Made by a program: the position numbers and the translations under genes
Assembly (NCBI GenBank): GCA_034401795.1
Contig: CM067369.1
Coordinates: 88,835,312 to 88,899,311 of the forward strand
From: Chaetoderma sp. LZ-2023a
Lineage: Eukaryota; Mollusca; Caudofoveata; Chaetodermatida; Chaetodermatidae
DNA: 64,000 bases
Direction of reading: 5' to 3'
Part shown: one piece after another, positions 11,147 to 22,356 of the stretch
Numbering within the stretch: position 1 is the stretch's first letter
Layout: each line of letters begins with the position of its first letter
Notes under the pieces: generated by a model
What the model saw: the letters and a program-made list of their open reading frames with translations, nothing else
Told to the model about the DNA's origin: nothing
Databases searched by the model: none

Positions 11147-12713
11147 AATTGTACTAAAACATTAATTAGCATGAACAATGTGATTTTGACTCTATATATT
11201 TATCGTTTTATAATTGAATCAACTTAACTTACTTCAAGTAACATTTTCTAAATTTACCCCTGACTATATATTATTGTAATAGTAAGAATAATAGCGTTAG
11301 GAATATTTATATCATTGACTGCATAGTTGCGATCAACATGCTGTCCATATGTGTAAATCTCTCCGTCAGATCTTTAAAAAAACTGGCCATACATTGATGT
11401 ACCATGTTCTGGAATTCACACTCATGTATCAAATCATACATGGTTGTTATACAGGTTTTACTGATTAATTTTAATTTACATTAGTATGTCTTACAGGTTA
11501 TTTGACTGGGATCTGTTGTCATATACACAATTGACAATAGCAATTGTCAGTAGGTCTAATTTTATACAATTCTCAACAGATTACCTATTTATGCTAAATA
11601 TTTTTCATATTTCGTTCCCTACCTTCAAAGGGTTAAAAATCAGGTTTCCCCAAGTGTGAATTTGTGAGAATTTCTTGTGTGGACTCTGGACAGTCATAAA
11701 AAGTGTTTGGAACACAAAATCGTCTGTTATACAAAATGTCCGGGTTAGCCTATATTTCTGTTGATTTCAACTGGACTATTCATGGCATGATGGACATGCC
11801 AATAGAATGTGTTTGTGCAAGCCTCCCCATTTATGACAGCTTGTTATAGGTACAGACCTAACGAATCAATGATGAAAATACATTGAAAGGTACAGGTATC
11901 CAAACAGGACAAGCCTCATTATTCACCATCCAAACTCTGTTGTCTTCCTCTGACAAATTAGCCGTTTGCAGAGATTGTTAAGTGCCATTCATTGGAAGAC
12001 AAAAATCCATGTAATCGGATCCCGAAATGTATGGCTGGACAAAGCACACAATGTTTATAACACTGACCAACTTCGCTTCTAGTTAACGCAGAACTCGCTC
12101 CAGCATCTATCATGCATCTTATCTAGGGTGAGTGAAAGAGTTGCAACTCGTGCCCCATATTCTGTGCTTGCGCTCGCAGAAAGTAACAATATAGTTTCGT
12201 TTCTGGTCCTAATGCATGTAGGAACTGCATGAGTGTAGAAATGTAGGAAGAATAATTTGGTTGGATAGTTTACCCACTCACGTAAATGACTTTAACAGTC
12301 ATATCATATTTGTCACAGTGCAAATAACGGCACCCATCTTATAAATCAGGTAGAAACCATATACTAAATACAAAGCAAATATTTCATGAATCTACTTACA
12401 TATAGAATGATGTTTACACAGATATGTTGCCACAAATACTGTCAAACTTGTCTATAGCGACCACCAAATTGCCAACCAAAACGTTGTCACTAAAGACTGG
12501 CTGTCTCTTACTACAACGCAATTCTTATACTAAATAGCTTTTGTGACGACTCCTCTTAAAGAACCACCATCTTTTTCCCCCAAAAGCAAATGATCGCTAC
12601 AGACAGGTTTAGCTATATATCATGTATGATATCATTCGAAAAGCTTATTTGTTTACTAGCTTCTGGTAGTGGCTATATTGGTCACTATTAAAGGTGAAGA
12701 TTCACACCGAAAT
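11147..12713. other. No gene seen
   Basis: AT-rich DNA upstream of the repetitive gene. I find no coding blocks, RNA genes or terminal repeats, and no convincing promoter. Confidence 0.5.
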
Positions 12714-13010
12714 GCTTGAAAATAAAATTGATAAAATTCTTTACTTTTAGAAGCTTTGAATTGTGAATCTAAATGTAATGAAACGAAATAAAAATCTTAA
12801 CATATGATGATTTCATTATGCATAAATTAATATAGGTTTTTCTTGAAATTGAATTAGAGGCATGAGTCCCTAATTCAAATTTACAGCTAAAAAAAAAAAT
12901 TCATATGGAAAAAAATTCATCATATGTTAAGATTTATTTCGTTTCAGTACATTAATGTACAAACTTTAAGCCTATAAAAGTATACAATTTTAACAATTTT
13001 GTTTTCAAGC
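12714..13010. mobile_element. Foldback (long inverted repeat) element
   Basis: A left arm from GCTTGAAAATAAAATTG to CATATGATGA (about 12714-12808) is mirrored by a right arm from TCATCATATG to ATTTTGTTTTCAAGC (about 12917-13010), with about 110 bases between. The whole is 297 bases and non-coding: a MITE-like foldback. Confidence 0.8.
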
Positions 13011-13264
13011 GTGGACTAATGGCTAGGTAGATGGATGGACACAGACGTGCACAACATGATTACTACATGTAAATATCTCTGCTTTCGCAGGTCTATATCT
13101 GATAAGTAAATAGATGATTACCTTAAGTAACCAGAGAAAAGTATCCTAAGGATGACGAATAGGAACACCATACTAGGCTTCTCATTTGTGAAGAACCAAA
13201 AAACATGACTTTATTTACTTCAGTAAGAGTTTAATATAATAAGGTATCACATGCACCTCATCAT

Positions 13265-13276
13265 TATTATTTATTA

Positions 13277-13308
<32 letters not shown>

Positions 13309-13310
13309 TC
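13265..13310. repeat. (ATT)n microsatellite
   Basis: ATT/TTA triplets with one or two interruptions. Confidence 0.9.
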
Positions 13311-13435
13311 TGTATAACTATAATACAATAAAATAAAATAATTAAAAATGTACAGAAATTGCTCGATCAAATGTGATTAAGCACTTAGAGTACCTTAACC
13401 AATACTAGTAACACTCCATTAAGGTCAGGTGGTCT

Positions 13436-14165
13436 TTGTCAACCATTTCTAGCTATGACAAGCCCATTTCTAGCTATTACCTGCCCATCTCTACTATGAC
13501 CTGCAGATTTCCAGCTATGACCTGCAGATTTCCAGCTATGACCTGCCCAGTTCGAGCTATGACCTGCCCATGTCTAGCTATGACCAGCACATTTCTAGAT
13601 ATGACCTGTCTATTTCTAGCTATGACCAGCCCATTGCTAGTTATGACCTGCTCATTTCTAGCTATGACCTACCCATTTCTAGCTACGACCTGCCCATTTC
13701 TAGCTATGACCTGCCCATTTCTAGCTATGGCCTACCAATTTCTCGCTATGACCATTCCATCTCTAGCTATGACCTGCCCATTTCTGGCTATGACATGCCT
13801 ATTTCTAGCTATAAGCTGCCCATTTCTAGCTATGACCTGCTCATCTCTAGCTATGACCTGCGCATCTCTACCTATGACCTGCTCAGCTCTAGCTATGACC
13901 TGCTCATCTCTAGCTATGACCTGCCCATTTATAGCTATGACCTTCCCATTTCTAGTTATGACCTGCTCATCTCTAGCTATGACCTGCGCATCTCTACCTA
14001 TGACCTACTCAGCTCTAGCTATGACCTGCGCATCTCTACCTATGACCTGCTCAGCTCTAGCTATGACCTGCTCATCTCTAGCTATGACCTGCCCATTTAT
14101 AGCTATGACCTGCCCATTTATAGCTATGACTTGCCTATTTCTAGCCATGACGTGCTCCATCCACC
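13436..14165 (+). repeat. 21-bp minisatellite, about 34 units
   Basis: Unit CTAGCTATGACCTGCCCATT plus one base, period 21, with point variants (CTGCTCATCTC, CTCAGCTC) grouped into short higher-order blocks around 13840-14100. Because 21 is seven codons, two plus-strand frames stay open (MTCPFLA and SYDLPIS repeats); these are not genes. The array sits exactly where family A elements carry two units of the same sequence. Confidence 0.95.
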
Positions 14166-14440
14166 TTTTTTAAGCATGGTGGAATCGATTTGCAACTTTA
14201 AAACCTGACTTTCCAGAATCTAGATTTTAAGGCAACTAAACACTTAGGTAAGCTGTTGACTATTTTAAAATTAATTTGACTTCGCGCTGTTGCTGCTTAT
14301 GGCATCAACAGTTCCCAGTCAAATTAGTATCAAAATATTCAAAAGAATGTTTATGAAATTATAAATTCAACAGATACAATTTGTACACTTTAGTGACAGA
14401 CATGTCGATTGTTGTGATAAAGCTATGTCTCTCTTATAGT
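14166..14440 (+). mobile_element. Family A MITE carrying the expanded 21-bp array
   Basis: Directly after the array comes the usual family A body: GGAATCGATTT, an AGGTAAGCTGTTGA hairpin arm, TTAATTTGACT, the opposing CAGTCAAATTAG arm and the GTACACTTTAGTGACA tail. The 3' end is truncated. Confidence 0.8.
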
Positions 14441-14691
14441 AAATATACTTTCCAGGTCAAAAGCAATCTTTTTTGAAAATTTAACACTGTCCAGTGGTAA
14501 ATGGTCAGTCATTCCATGTCCTCTTGCACTGCAAGACGAGATTTTCTATGTGAAAATTGAAATTTTCTTGAAATTATGACGACTAAATGGTTAATGGCTG
14601 TCCAAATCAGAAATTATATGCAAGAGTTCTTCCAGCAGTTTTGTTAAAATTGATTACACATTTCATCCAATCATTTATATAATTGAGACTT

Positions 14692-14931
14692 TTAACCCTT
14701 TAACCCTCAAATTTGTTTTAAAAAATAAACATTTTCTCACTGAAAATGTCCATTTGCAGACCAAGAGAATACTATTTTTGAAAATTTACCACTGAAATGG
14801 CTGGCTCAGTTATCGAGCCAGTCATTCCAGTGGTAAATTTTCAAAAATAGTCTTCACTTGGTCTGCAAATTGACATTTCTCAAGAACACTGTAGAAGCTA
14901 TTTTTGGCTGACATGAGTGTTAAATGGTTAA
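14692..14931. mobile_element. Family B palindromic MITE, complete
   Basis: 240 bases bounded by TTAA at both ends (14692-14695, 14928-14931). It starts CCCTTTAAC and has a central palindrome around GGCTCAGTTATCGAGCC. TTAA target and CCC...GGG-like termini suggest a piggyBac-mobilised, non-autonomous element (inference). Confidence 0.8.
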
Positions 14932-15140
14932 ACAAACTCCGGAATGTTTTAGGAAAACAAAGATAGTTACCAAAAAAGGCCTGTCAACTTTCTGTATTGA
15001 AGTTTTTAACTATACCACCCAGCTAAGTTTGTTTGAGATTGAAGTCTTTTAGACAATTTCCTCGAAATTTTTGAGAAAATTGACCAATCAATTTTTATGT
15101 ACCGCTATATATGTTCTGAAGCTAACGACACTAAAGTCAT

Positions 15141-15350
15141 AGAGGAGGCGGTAGCTCACGCAGGAATGAGCAGAGCTGTGAAACCCGCGACCCTGGGTTC
15201 GCGTCTCTGTTTGGCCAACTGGTGATCGCTGGAAACATAGGCAATCTCCTTCACTCCTCGTCACCTATCTCCACCCAGGAGTATAAATGGGTACCAGTGT
15301 AAAAACTGGGGAAGTTACCAATAAGACTGAAATAAAACCAGCCTAGAATG
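15141..15350 (+). mobile_element. tRNA-derived SINE
   Basis: A pol III A box (TAGCTCACGCAGG, 15152-15164) and B box (GGGTTCGCGTCTC, 15195-15207) are spaced as in a tRNA. They are followed by a non-tRNA body including GGGTACCAGTGTAAAAACTG. The acceptor-stem-like start is degraded, so this is a SINE and not a functional tRNA. Confidence 0.75.
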
Positions 15351-16345
15351 GTGTGGATGGGACTTGGAATCAGGGACTCGATAGACGCCAACCAAACCAA
15401 TAACTTCTTACACTGATGACATTCCAGGTCAGTTTGATGAGTTTGACGACTGGACTTACTGCTATGGAGAAATATACTATGACCACCACAAGACTGGGCC
15501 CAGGCTTAGATGTTAACATTTTTTTTACCTGTCCTGTAGGCCAGGTGACTGAAAAAAATTTCACTTATCCTATATAGAAAGGATTTGCCCAACATTTTGA
15601 TTTGATAATCTAATTAGTATATTTTGATGTAATTTTGCAATATGCCTTTATCTGGTAGAGCTTTTGACCTGTTTATATTAGATTTCACCTGCTCCATGGG
15701 ATATGACTTGCCAGGGAAAGGTGTGCAGCCCTTAATGTCGAACTCTGTGGTCAAGCAAGTTTCTGTACAAACATTCTGACGCATGTTACACTAGGGTCCT
15801 GCTAAGCGGTTTGATTAAAATCATCTTACCTGTTAATGAGTTTTTATACAATTTCCTAGAAATCAAATTTATACATAGAGGTGCTGAGGCTGACAAGTCA
15901 AAGGTCCTTCCAGGTAAGTTTGATGAGTAAAACCATTTCCTGATCATTTTCGGAGTTGGCCACCAAGAAAATTGACCAATTAAATGTCTGCATAGAAACC
16001 TGCCATGATTGGATCCTTCAAACCAAATTTAAAATCGGAACACTCACTTGAGAACCAGTCCCTGCTGGCGTCCAGCTAAGTTTGCTTGCTATCGACGCAA
16101 GTAGGCTTTTACCAAAAATGTTAAATTAGCAAAATTTTCTCACAGCTATGTTCATTTACTCTACAATATATACACAGTAACTAAAATTTATTTTATAGAA
16201 AGAATAATGTTTTGTAGTTTTCATCTCACTCTCTATCTCTCACTCTCTCTTTCGCTCTCTATATCTCTCATTCCCTCACACAAAAACAGTTTAATCGAAA
16301 GACAGGCTGTTGTCGCGGTCCAATGTGGATAATAAATATACAAAG

Positions 16346-16348
<3 letters not shown>
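15351..16348. other. No gene seen
   Basis: AT-rich non-coding DNA with a CT-rich patch at 16225-16275. No recognisable feature otherwise. Confidence 0.5.
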
Positions 16349-16391
<43 letters not shown>

Positions 16392-16394
<3 letters not shown>

Positions 16395-17441
16395 GGCTTC
16401 AGAAACAGAATTTTCCCAGCCGGACACGCCACTTTGGAAGGGGGGCAGAGAAAATGCATGATGTAATACCGCGGCTTCTAATAGGACAAGGGCTGTAAAT
16501 TTTCTAAATCGAAAGCTCCGAGTAAAGGGGAGGGGGGCCACTTCTATTAGGCATATTTCACAAATCTTTTTTGAAAATGATACCAAAAATAGCATGAAAA
16601 TAGAACACTTTTCACACTAGAAAATCTTACCATCTTATGCCTATGCTTAATGTATACCTTATATCCATCATCGTGGGAGTGAAATTATTAATTGGGGGCC
16701 GCCTAAATATTGCGCACACTTTAATAAACATTGTTTATTTCATCAAAATTAATCCAGATTTTGACATAAAATGTTGTCGAGATAAAATAGAAATCCCGGG
16801 ATTTATCAGCTACCGCCTAGTGTCTCCCTTTGTATGACGAGTTTAGGGCGTTACTCGAGTAGCGCGATGACGCTAATATTAGTACCCGGATAGAGACTTG
16901 CTCAATTCATATATAGAGGAAGGGAGCTTTGAGTTGCTATGAGAGTCACGGCGTAAACTCGTCCTATTGCAGAAGCTGATTAATACTCGGTAGACTCGTC
17001 TGCATTTTACAGACATAAAATACCGGACTCGGGAACTCGGAATGTAGTGTATATATATAATCATTTCGTGATGGTAACCGAGTATTATACATTCAATCCG
17101 ATCCGCATATTTGGTACCCGTTAAAATAATCTTTTCCCTTAACAGTTGTATCATACAAGGAAGTGACGTAATTTGAATGGTATTTCCGCGAAGTTATTGC
17201 AAAATTGTTTCAAATCTCATTTTATTTAACATTTATACGTTATTTAACTCACAAATTTTTTTTTATTTACACAAACTGATGAAATTTGGATGCAACTTCT
17301 ATTAGATACATTTGCTGTTTTTTTTAATCACAATGATTTAAAAAAATACATATATTGCTGTCCGACTGGACATTACATTTACCGGTCATCGAAGACAATT
17401 CTTGGACATGTCCGGACAATAAGGACATTTTTGAAGCCCTG
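16392..17441. mobile_element. hAT-like non-autonomous element K
   Basis: Starts CAGGGCTTCAGAAAC and ends GTCCTT-type sequence followed by TTTTTGAAGCCCTG, giving a terminal inverted repeat CAGGGCTTCA-AAA. It sits between two TA-repeat tracts (16349-16391 and 17442-17524) that look like one tract split by insertion; an 8-bp TATATATA duplication is compatible but not provable in TA repeats. The internal part at 16620-17150 recurs at 37310-37715 and, reversed, at 48195-48560. No transposase frame is present. Confidence 0.7.
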
Positions 17442-17458
17442 ATATATATAATATATAT

Positions 17459-17524
<66 letters not shown>
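17442..17524. repeat. (TA)n microsatellite
   Basis: About 80 bases of TA with two G substitutions. The matching tract on the other side of element K is 16349-16391. Confidence 0.95.
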
Positions 17525-17527
<3 letters not shown>

Positions 17528-17682
17528 GGCAATATACATGGAACTAATTAGCCACTGACATTGGCTAGGCAGGTAATCATAGATGCATATATACACTATA
17601 TACAGTTTGAATATAAAATCATATAGTACAGTATGAAGCACATATGAAGGCCAGCTGGAGAATACAGAAATAACTTAGAATG

Positions 17683-18150
17683 GACTGTTAAATATTTTGA
17701 ACATAATTTGATCAGAAGATATTGCTCCTTAACACTATTGAATGTCAAACCCATTAAAATGAAATTAATTTGCCATTAAAATACCATGAACCCATTAAGT
17801 CATCCCATGAAATCATGTTTCAGTAAATTTCAACAGTCTATGATTATCCCATTAAAAGCACCATTACAATACAAATCTTACTCCTGTTGTCATTAAAATA
17901 CAATTAATATATGCCATTAATTAAAAAGAAATTTTGGAATGGCTGCTATTTCCTGTATAAGGGAAATTTAATGGGAGGTTTGATGGTCATTAAATAAGAT
18001 ATTCTGTTATGCAATTTGTGTATCAATATTAATGGCCATTATATACAAATCAACCACAAACTTCAACTCGATCACATCTTTGATGGCCATTAATCACATT
18101 ATTATAAGGCAGCGATGTCTTCCAATTCAATTATGCTTAAAATATTCAAC
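17683..18150 (+). mobile_element. Family A hairpin split by a CCATTAA-rich insert
   Basis: The left arm (TTAAATATTTTGAACATAA, GAAGATATTGCTCC) ends at about 17729 and the right arm (GGCAGCGATGTCTTCC, GCTTAAAATATTCAACAG) begins at about 18109. The 380-base insert holds many CCATTAA / TTAATGG words on both strands, possibly subterminal binding repeats of an unknown element. The uninterrupted relative is at 27800-27890. Confidence 0.65.
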
Positions 18151-18254
18151 AGACCATTTTTAAATCGTTCTCAAACTTGTGCTAACTAACATGTTTCTCT
18201 GTTGGAAATATGTCACATAATTTAAGAGCGGTACTATATGCAGCTTTGTAAAAG

Positions 18255-18735
18255 TGTCAGAAGTCAATTGATTGACTGACTGGGAGACCAACCAATCAAC
18301 TGACTAACTGGGAGACCAATCAATCAACTGACTTGGAGACCAATCAATCAACTGACTAACTGGGAGACCAATCAATCAACTGACTAACTGGGAGACCAAT
18401 CAATCAACTGACTGACTGGGAGACCAATCAATCAACTGACTAACTGGGAGACCAATCAATCAACTGACTGACTGGGAGACCAATCAATCAACCGACTGAC
18501 TGGGAGACCAACCAATCAACTGACTAACTGGGAGACCAATCAATCAACTGACTGACTGGGAGACCAACCAATCAATTGACTAACTGGGAGACCAATCAAT
18601 CAACTGACTGACTGGGAGACCAATCAATCAACTGACTGACTGGGAGATCAACCAATCAACTGACTAACCGGGAGACCAATCAATCGACTGACTGACTGGG
18701 AGACCACTCAATCAACTGACTGATTGGGAGACTGA
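18255..18735 (+). repeat. 28-bp minisatellite, about 17 units
   Basis: Unit AATCAATCAACTGACTAACT plus GGGAGACC, with CTGACTGACT and CTGACTAACT versions largely alternating and one unit shortened by four bases. The first and last units are the most diverged. Confidence 0.95.
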
Positions 18736-18769
18736 ACAACTTATATTAGCCGAGGGTACTATAGCACCT

Positions 18770-19660
18770 GAAGATTACATGAAATAAGAATTTTGCGTAA
18801 TTAAATGTCTCGCCTATCCTCCTCATTGCTGATAAACAGCAGTGTGACCGCGACCTTTGACCTTCACATTGATTCCTAACAGCATGAAAATGATGCATTT
18901 CAAGCCTACTTCAGATAAAGTTAACCAATACTGAAATATAAGCTGAAGCGCAACAAATTAAAGGGGCTATATCTGAGAGCTATCAATTTAATATATGGAA
19001 CCATGTCCATAAAACGCGTCCAGTGGGTCAATAGTCTCATTTTAACATCAATTCTTATATATACAACTACTCAATGTCCAAGAAGATGCAAATTATGAAT
19101 TTCACAAATAAAAATATGTAAACAAATCTGAGTCCCCTGCACTCCGTTTCATAGAGAAACCAGAGTATTCGTTACTTTGCGGTGGCTTGAGATTCATCGT
19201 AGGTCTTGTATAAACACAACCTATTATTATGCTTATTTTTTTGATGTCCCGATAGAAATTTTTGCGGTTACAGTCCTCTCACGTGTAGCTCTTTGATGTT
19301 TCGCATCGCCAATCGCTGAGGCATATTGTCTGTCGCCGGCAAATATTACAGTAAAAACAATGAAAATGTCCAAATTTATTTATATCTCGGAGGTAATTAA
19401 GGGCTTTGCAACATGATCACAGCGACACTGACTTTTCAGCTTGTGACCTCAATATCATCAACATGGTTTATACCAGCATAGGCAACGAGGTATCCAATTG
19501 TTGGATAGTCCTAGCCAATCATAAATCATAAGCTAAGAACCTCCAGTAAATGCAGACATATCGTTGAAAAGATAGCTTTGTAGCAAGATCACTGTACCCA
19601 TGGGACATTTGACATTGAGACCTCAATGTCACCAGAATGATTCCAAACCAATGGAGGAAT
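18770..19660 (+). repeat. Family H dispersed repeat pieces
   Basis: Contains AATTAAATGTCTCGCC with GACCTTTGACCTT (about 18800-18870), and later GTGACCTCAATATCATCA (about 19442). Both are shared with the 24.2 and 28.0 kb copies. Between them is unassigned AT-rich DNA. No coding sequence seen. Confidence 0.5.
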
Positions 19661-20040
19661 CCAGTTTTAGCTATGGCCCGCCCATCTGTAGCTAAGCTCT
19701 ACACACACTTCCACTTTGTTAGGATCAATTGATCCCTGAACTCCCCGATTATCAATTTCAGGTAGGCTATTGAATATTTTGAAACCAATTTGACTGGCTT
19801 AATGGGCCAGTCAAATTACTTTCAAAATATTCAACAGCATGTTTATTAAAAAGTAAAGACACCATTCATACAACAACTCTTAGTCCGTCATCAATTAAGC
19901 GTTTGTGACAAACTTATCTATGTCATTCATGACGTAATTGATTATGACATTAGCTTGTACACGTCACGTAGCTGATTATGAGATCATATGAGCGACCGAG
20001 AAACTGGAATTTTCAATTATGCAAACATGTATGAAAATTA
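19656..20040 (+). mobile_element. Family A MITE
   Basis: Begins GGAATCCAGTTTTAGCTATG and has two CCGCCCAT-type units. It has an internal hairpin with arms ATTGAATATTTTGAAAC and TTTCAAAATATTCAACA about 19770-19835, then a TTATGACATTAGC region. It ends GAAACTGGAA, inverted to its start. Confidence 0.75.
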
Positions 20041-20195
20041 TGTTCGATAAGCTTAAGCGAACCTGAACTATAAACAAAAGCGATATTCTAAACGTTCCTG
20101 TGGGAAAAGTAACACATAAGTCTCACTTACGCTGTCACTGTAGGAAAGGTGAAACCTATATCTCACTTCCGAGAGACAAAAACAATCAATAGTGG

Positions 20196-20640
20196 GATAC
20201 ATTTCTAGCTAAGCCCCATCCATTTCTAGCTAAGCTCCATCCATGCGTGAGTTGGGATCGATTTATATAACTTGAATCCTGCCACTTCCCAGAATCCAAA
20301 TTTAAAGGTAACTTGAACCTGGTAGCTGGACAATAAGGTAGGTAAACTGGTGAATATTTTGAAAAAAATTTGACTTAGTGCTGTTGAGCGCTCAGTAAAA
20401 TTAGTATCAAAATATTCAACATAATGTTTATTAAATAGTAGACATACAATTCATACAATTGATGAGTCAATGTTCATGACAGACCTAGATAGGTTATTCA
20501 TTACGCAGGTTGATTGTGATGTCAGCCTACATGTGACAATTGATTGTGATGCCATAAACTTGAGTGACAGATTGCATCTATCAATAACAATGAGAAGTAT
20601 GCAGGGAATAATAGATGCTTTACTGGTGACATGCCAACAT
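20196..20640 (+). mobile_element. Family A MITE, diverged
   Basis: Two TTTCTAGCTAAGCYCCATCC units (20202-20245), GGGATCGATT, a hairpin about 20350-20425 and the GATTGTGATGTCAGCC tail. Confidence 0.7.
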
Positions 20641-20795
20641 CGAATGCCGATGTCAACATGATAACTCAAGATCATTGAAATAATTTGCTGTCCTAAACAA
20701 AAAGTTTTCAACAATTGTAAAAAATGAACATCAATTATGCATCCTTTTGCTTTAAAATATTAAACTTCTGATGGAGTAGAGGCAATGTTTATTTG

Positions 20796-20880
20796 TATGT
20801 GTGCATGAGTGCATGCAAGTGTGGGTGTGCATGCATGCATGTGTGGGTGTGCATGCGTGCATGTACATGTATATGTACAA
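20796..20880. repeat. Alternating purine-pyrimidine (TG/CATG) tract
   Basis: TGTGTGCATGAGTGCATG continuing as TGCATG/TACATG words for about 85 bases. It is a simple repeat able to adopt left-handed DNA. Confidence 0.8.
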
Positions 20881-20933
20881 CATACAAATGTAATGAATCA
20901 TTAAATATTTATGTTTAATAACTTTTTCTGCAT

Positions 20934-21528
20934 TTAACCATTTTACTGGTCTGATTTGATGAAGAAAAACTTCTATTTTCTCATAGAAAATGTTGATTTG
21001 CTGACCAAGAGATGACCATTTTTAAACATTTACCACTGGAATGAGTGGCACAATAGACCGTTCCACTTTATCCATCCATCATATGATGTCATAATTAACT
21101 ACATGAGGTGTAGAATGACATCATAATCAATGATGTCATGAATGACATAGATAAGTATGCATAAACGACGACGGACTAAGCTTTTCTGTACAAATTGTAT
21201 GTCTTTACCATTTGATAAAGATTCTGTCGAATAATTTGAAATTAATTTGACTGGGCGCCCAGTCAAATTAGTTTCAAAATATTCAACCGCCTACATGTAG
21301 TTTTCTGGAAATTGATAGTCAAAAGGTTCAGAGATCGATCGATCCCAACACGGATGTGGTGTGGGTGGAGCTTCGATAGAGATGGGCGGTGCATAGCTAG
21401 AAGTGGAAAGTTGCATTCTCAAGCCAGTCATTCTAGTGGTAAATTATCTAAAAAGTTCATTTAGGGCGTGCAAATGGACACTCATAAAGACAGCTGCAGA
21501 TGGATCTTCCGGCCCATTAATATGTTAA
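20934..21528. mobile_element. Family B MITE split by a family A insertion
   Basis: The left half 20934-21054 (TTAACCATTTTACTGG... ACCACTGGAATGAG) and right half about 21417-21528 (AGCCAGTCATTCTAGTGG... TTAA) rejoin into one family B palindrome. Confidence 0.8.
21055..21416 (-). mobile_element. Family A MITE inside a family B MITE
   Basis: Reverse-oriented family A: the hairpin CTGGGCGCCCAG about 21240-21285, GATCGATCGATCCCAAC, and GGGTGGAGCTT near the end. Inverted termini read GACCGTTCCACTTT and AAGTGGAAAGTTG. Confidence 0.8.
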
Positions 21529-21709
21529 CCAAAATACAAAAGCACCAGAACATTATTATTCACCAAAATGAGATTATAAAACTAAAATATCCAAGAAACA
21601 CATTGGATAGCTTCATCCTCAGCTACATGTACACATAGTTATTAACTAGCTAAATTATCAGCATTCAATTCTCACCTACATTCAGCAATCCGACTACTCA
21701 TTTTGGGAA

Positions 21710-21920
21710 TTTGAATGGAGAGATCCAGATGTAGCTATGCCCCGCCCATTTTTTACAGATTGTTGGAATCGATTTTATATACGTTGAACCGTGAATTGCC
21801 ATTTCAAGGTAGTTATACAAGTAAGTTGTTGAATATTTTAAAAACTAATATGACTGGTTGGAAAATCGTATTGAACTATGATATGGAATGTTGTTATTGT
21901 CTGACACAGCAACAGTTACC
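21710..21920 (+). mobile_element. Family A MITE, partial
   Basis: Carries TAGCTATGCCCCGCCCAT, GGAATCGATTTTATATACG and one hairpin arm (TTGTTGAATATTTTAAAAAC). The opposing arm is lost. Confidence 0.65.
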
Positions 21921-22138
21921 GTATTAGAAACACCGTTTTAAAGATGTTCTGTCTTCAGGCATGCAGCATTCTGAGCTGATCATATTTCTCTTCACCAATA
22001 AAAGCATTATATGTGTAGCATAAAAACATGATAACGATCTGTCACAGTCATTGCACAACAGTATTCAAGCAGTCAATTAACTGTCTGCCTGCTGAATTTC
22101 TACAGACTACAGTTTTCATGAGGTTTAAGTCTGGATAT

Positions 22139-22228
22139 GCTGAATATTTTGAAAACAATCTGACTGAAAGTTGTTGGTGGCTAAGCCACCAACAACTTTC
22201 AGTCAAATTGTTTTCAAAATATTCAGCA
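22139..22228 (+). mobile_element. Perfect family A hairpin in the ATG4 3' UTR
   Basis: Two 45-base arms meeting at GGTGGCTAAGCCACC are almost perfectly complementary. They lie about 75 bases past the ATG4 stop codon on the transcribed strand, so the mRNA would carry a 90-base stem unless the transcript ends earlier. Confidence 0.85.
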
Positions 22229-22303
22229 GATCCAGAGTTATTGCCTATTGAAATTAGTGTCTGATGACTAGCAGCAGTCAGACGGTTACGGTACACACAT
22301 GTA

Positions 22304-22356
22304 TCACAGAAGTTCAAACTCCTCCTCCGTGTCGCTGGTTCCAACAAATGTGTATC
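22304..22356 (-). CDS. ATG4: ATG4 last exon with LIR-like C-terminus and stop
   Basis: 53 coding bases encoding YTFVGTSDTEEEFELL and a TGA (22304-22306). Acceptor TTTTACAG. F-E-L-L with acidic residues before it fits the LC3-interacting pattern that ends vertebrate ATG4B (F-E-I-L). I could not place the poly(A) signal. Confidence 0.93.

Noticed and set aside
13436..14208. Frames with MTCPFLA and SYDLPIS repeats
   Set aside because: Produced by the 21-base unit; two overlapping frames are equally open.
15141..15215. Functional tRNA gene
   Set aside because: A and B boxes are present but the arms do not pair well and a SINE body follows.
18255..18735. CRISPR-like regular array
   Set aside because: Pure tandem 28-base units without unique spacers.
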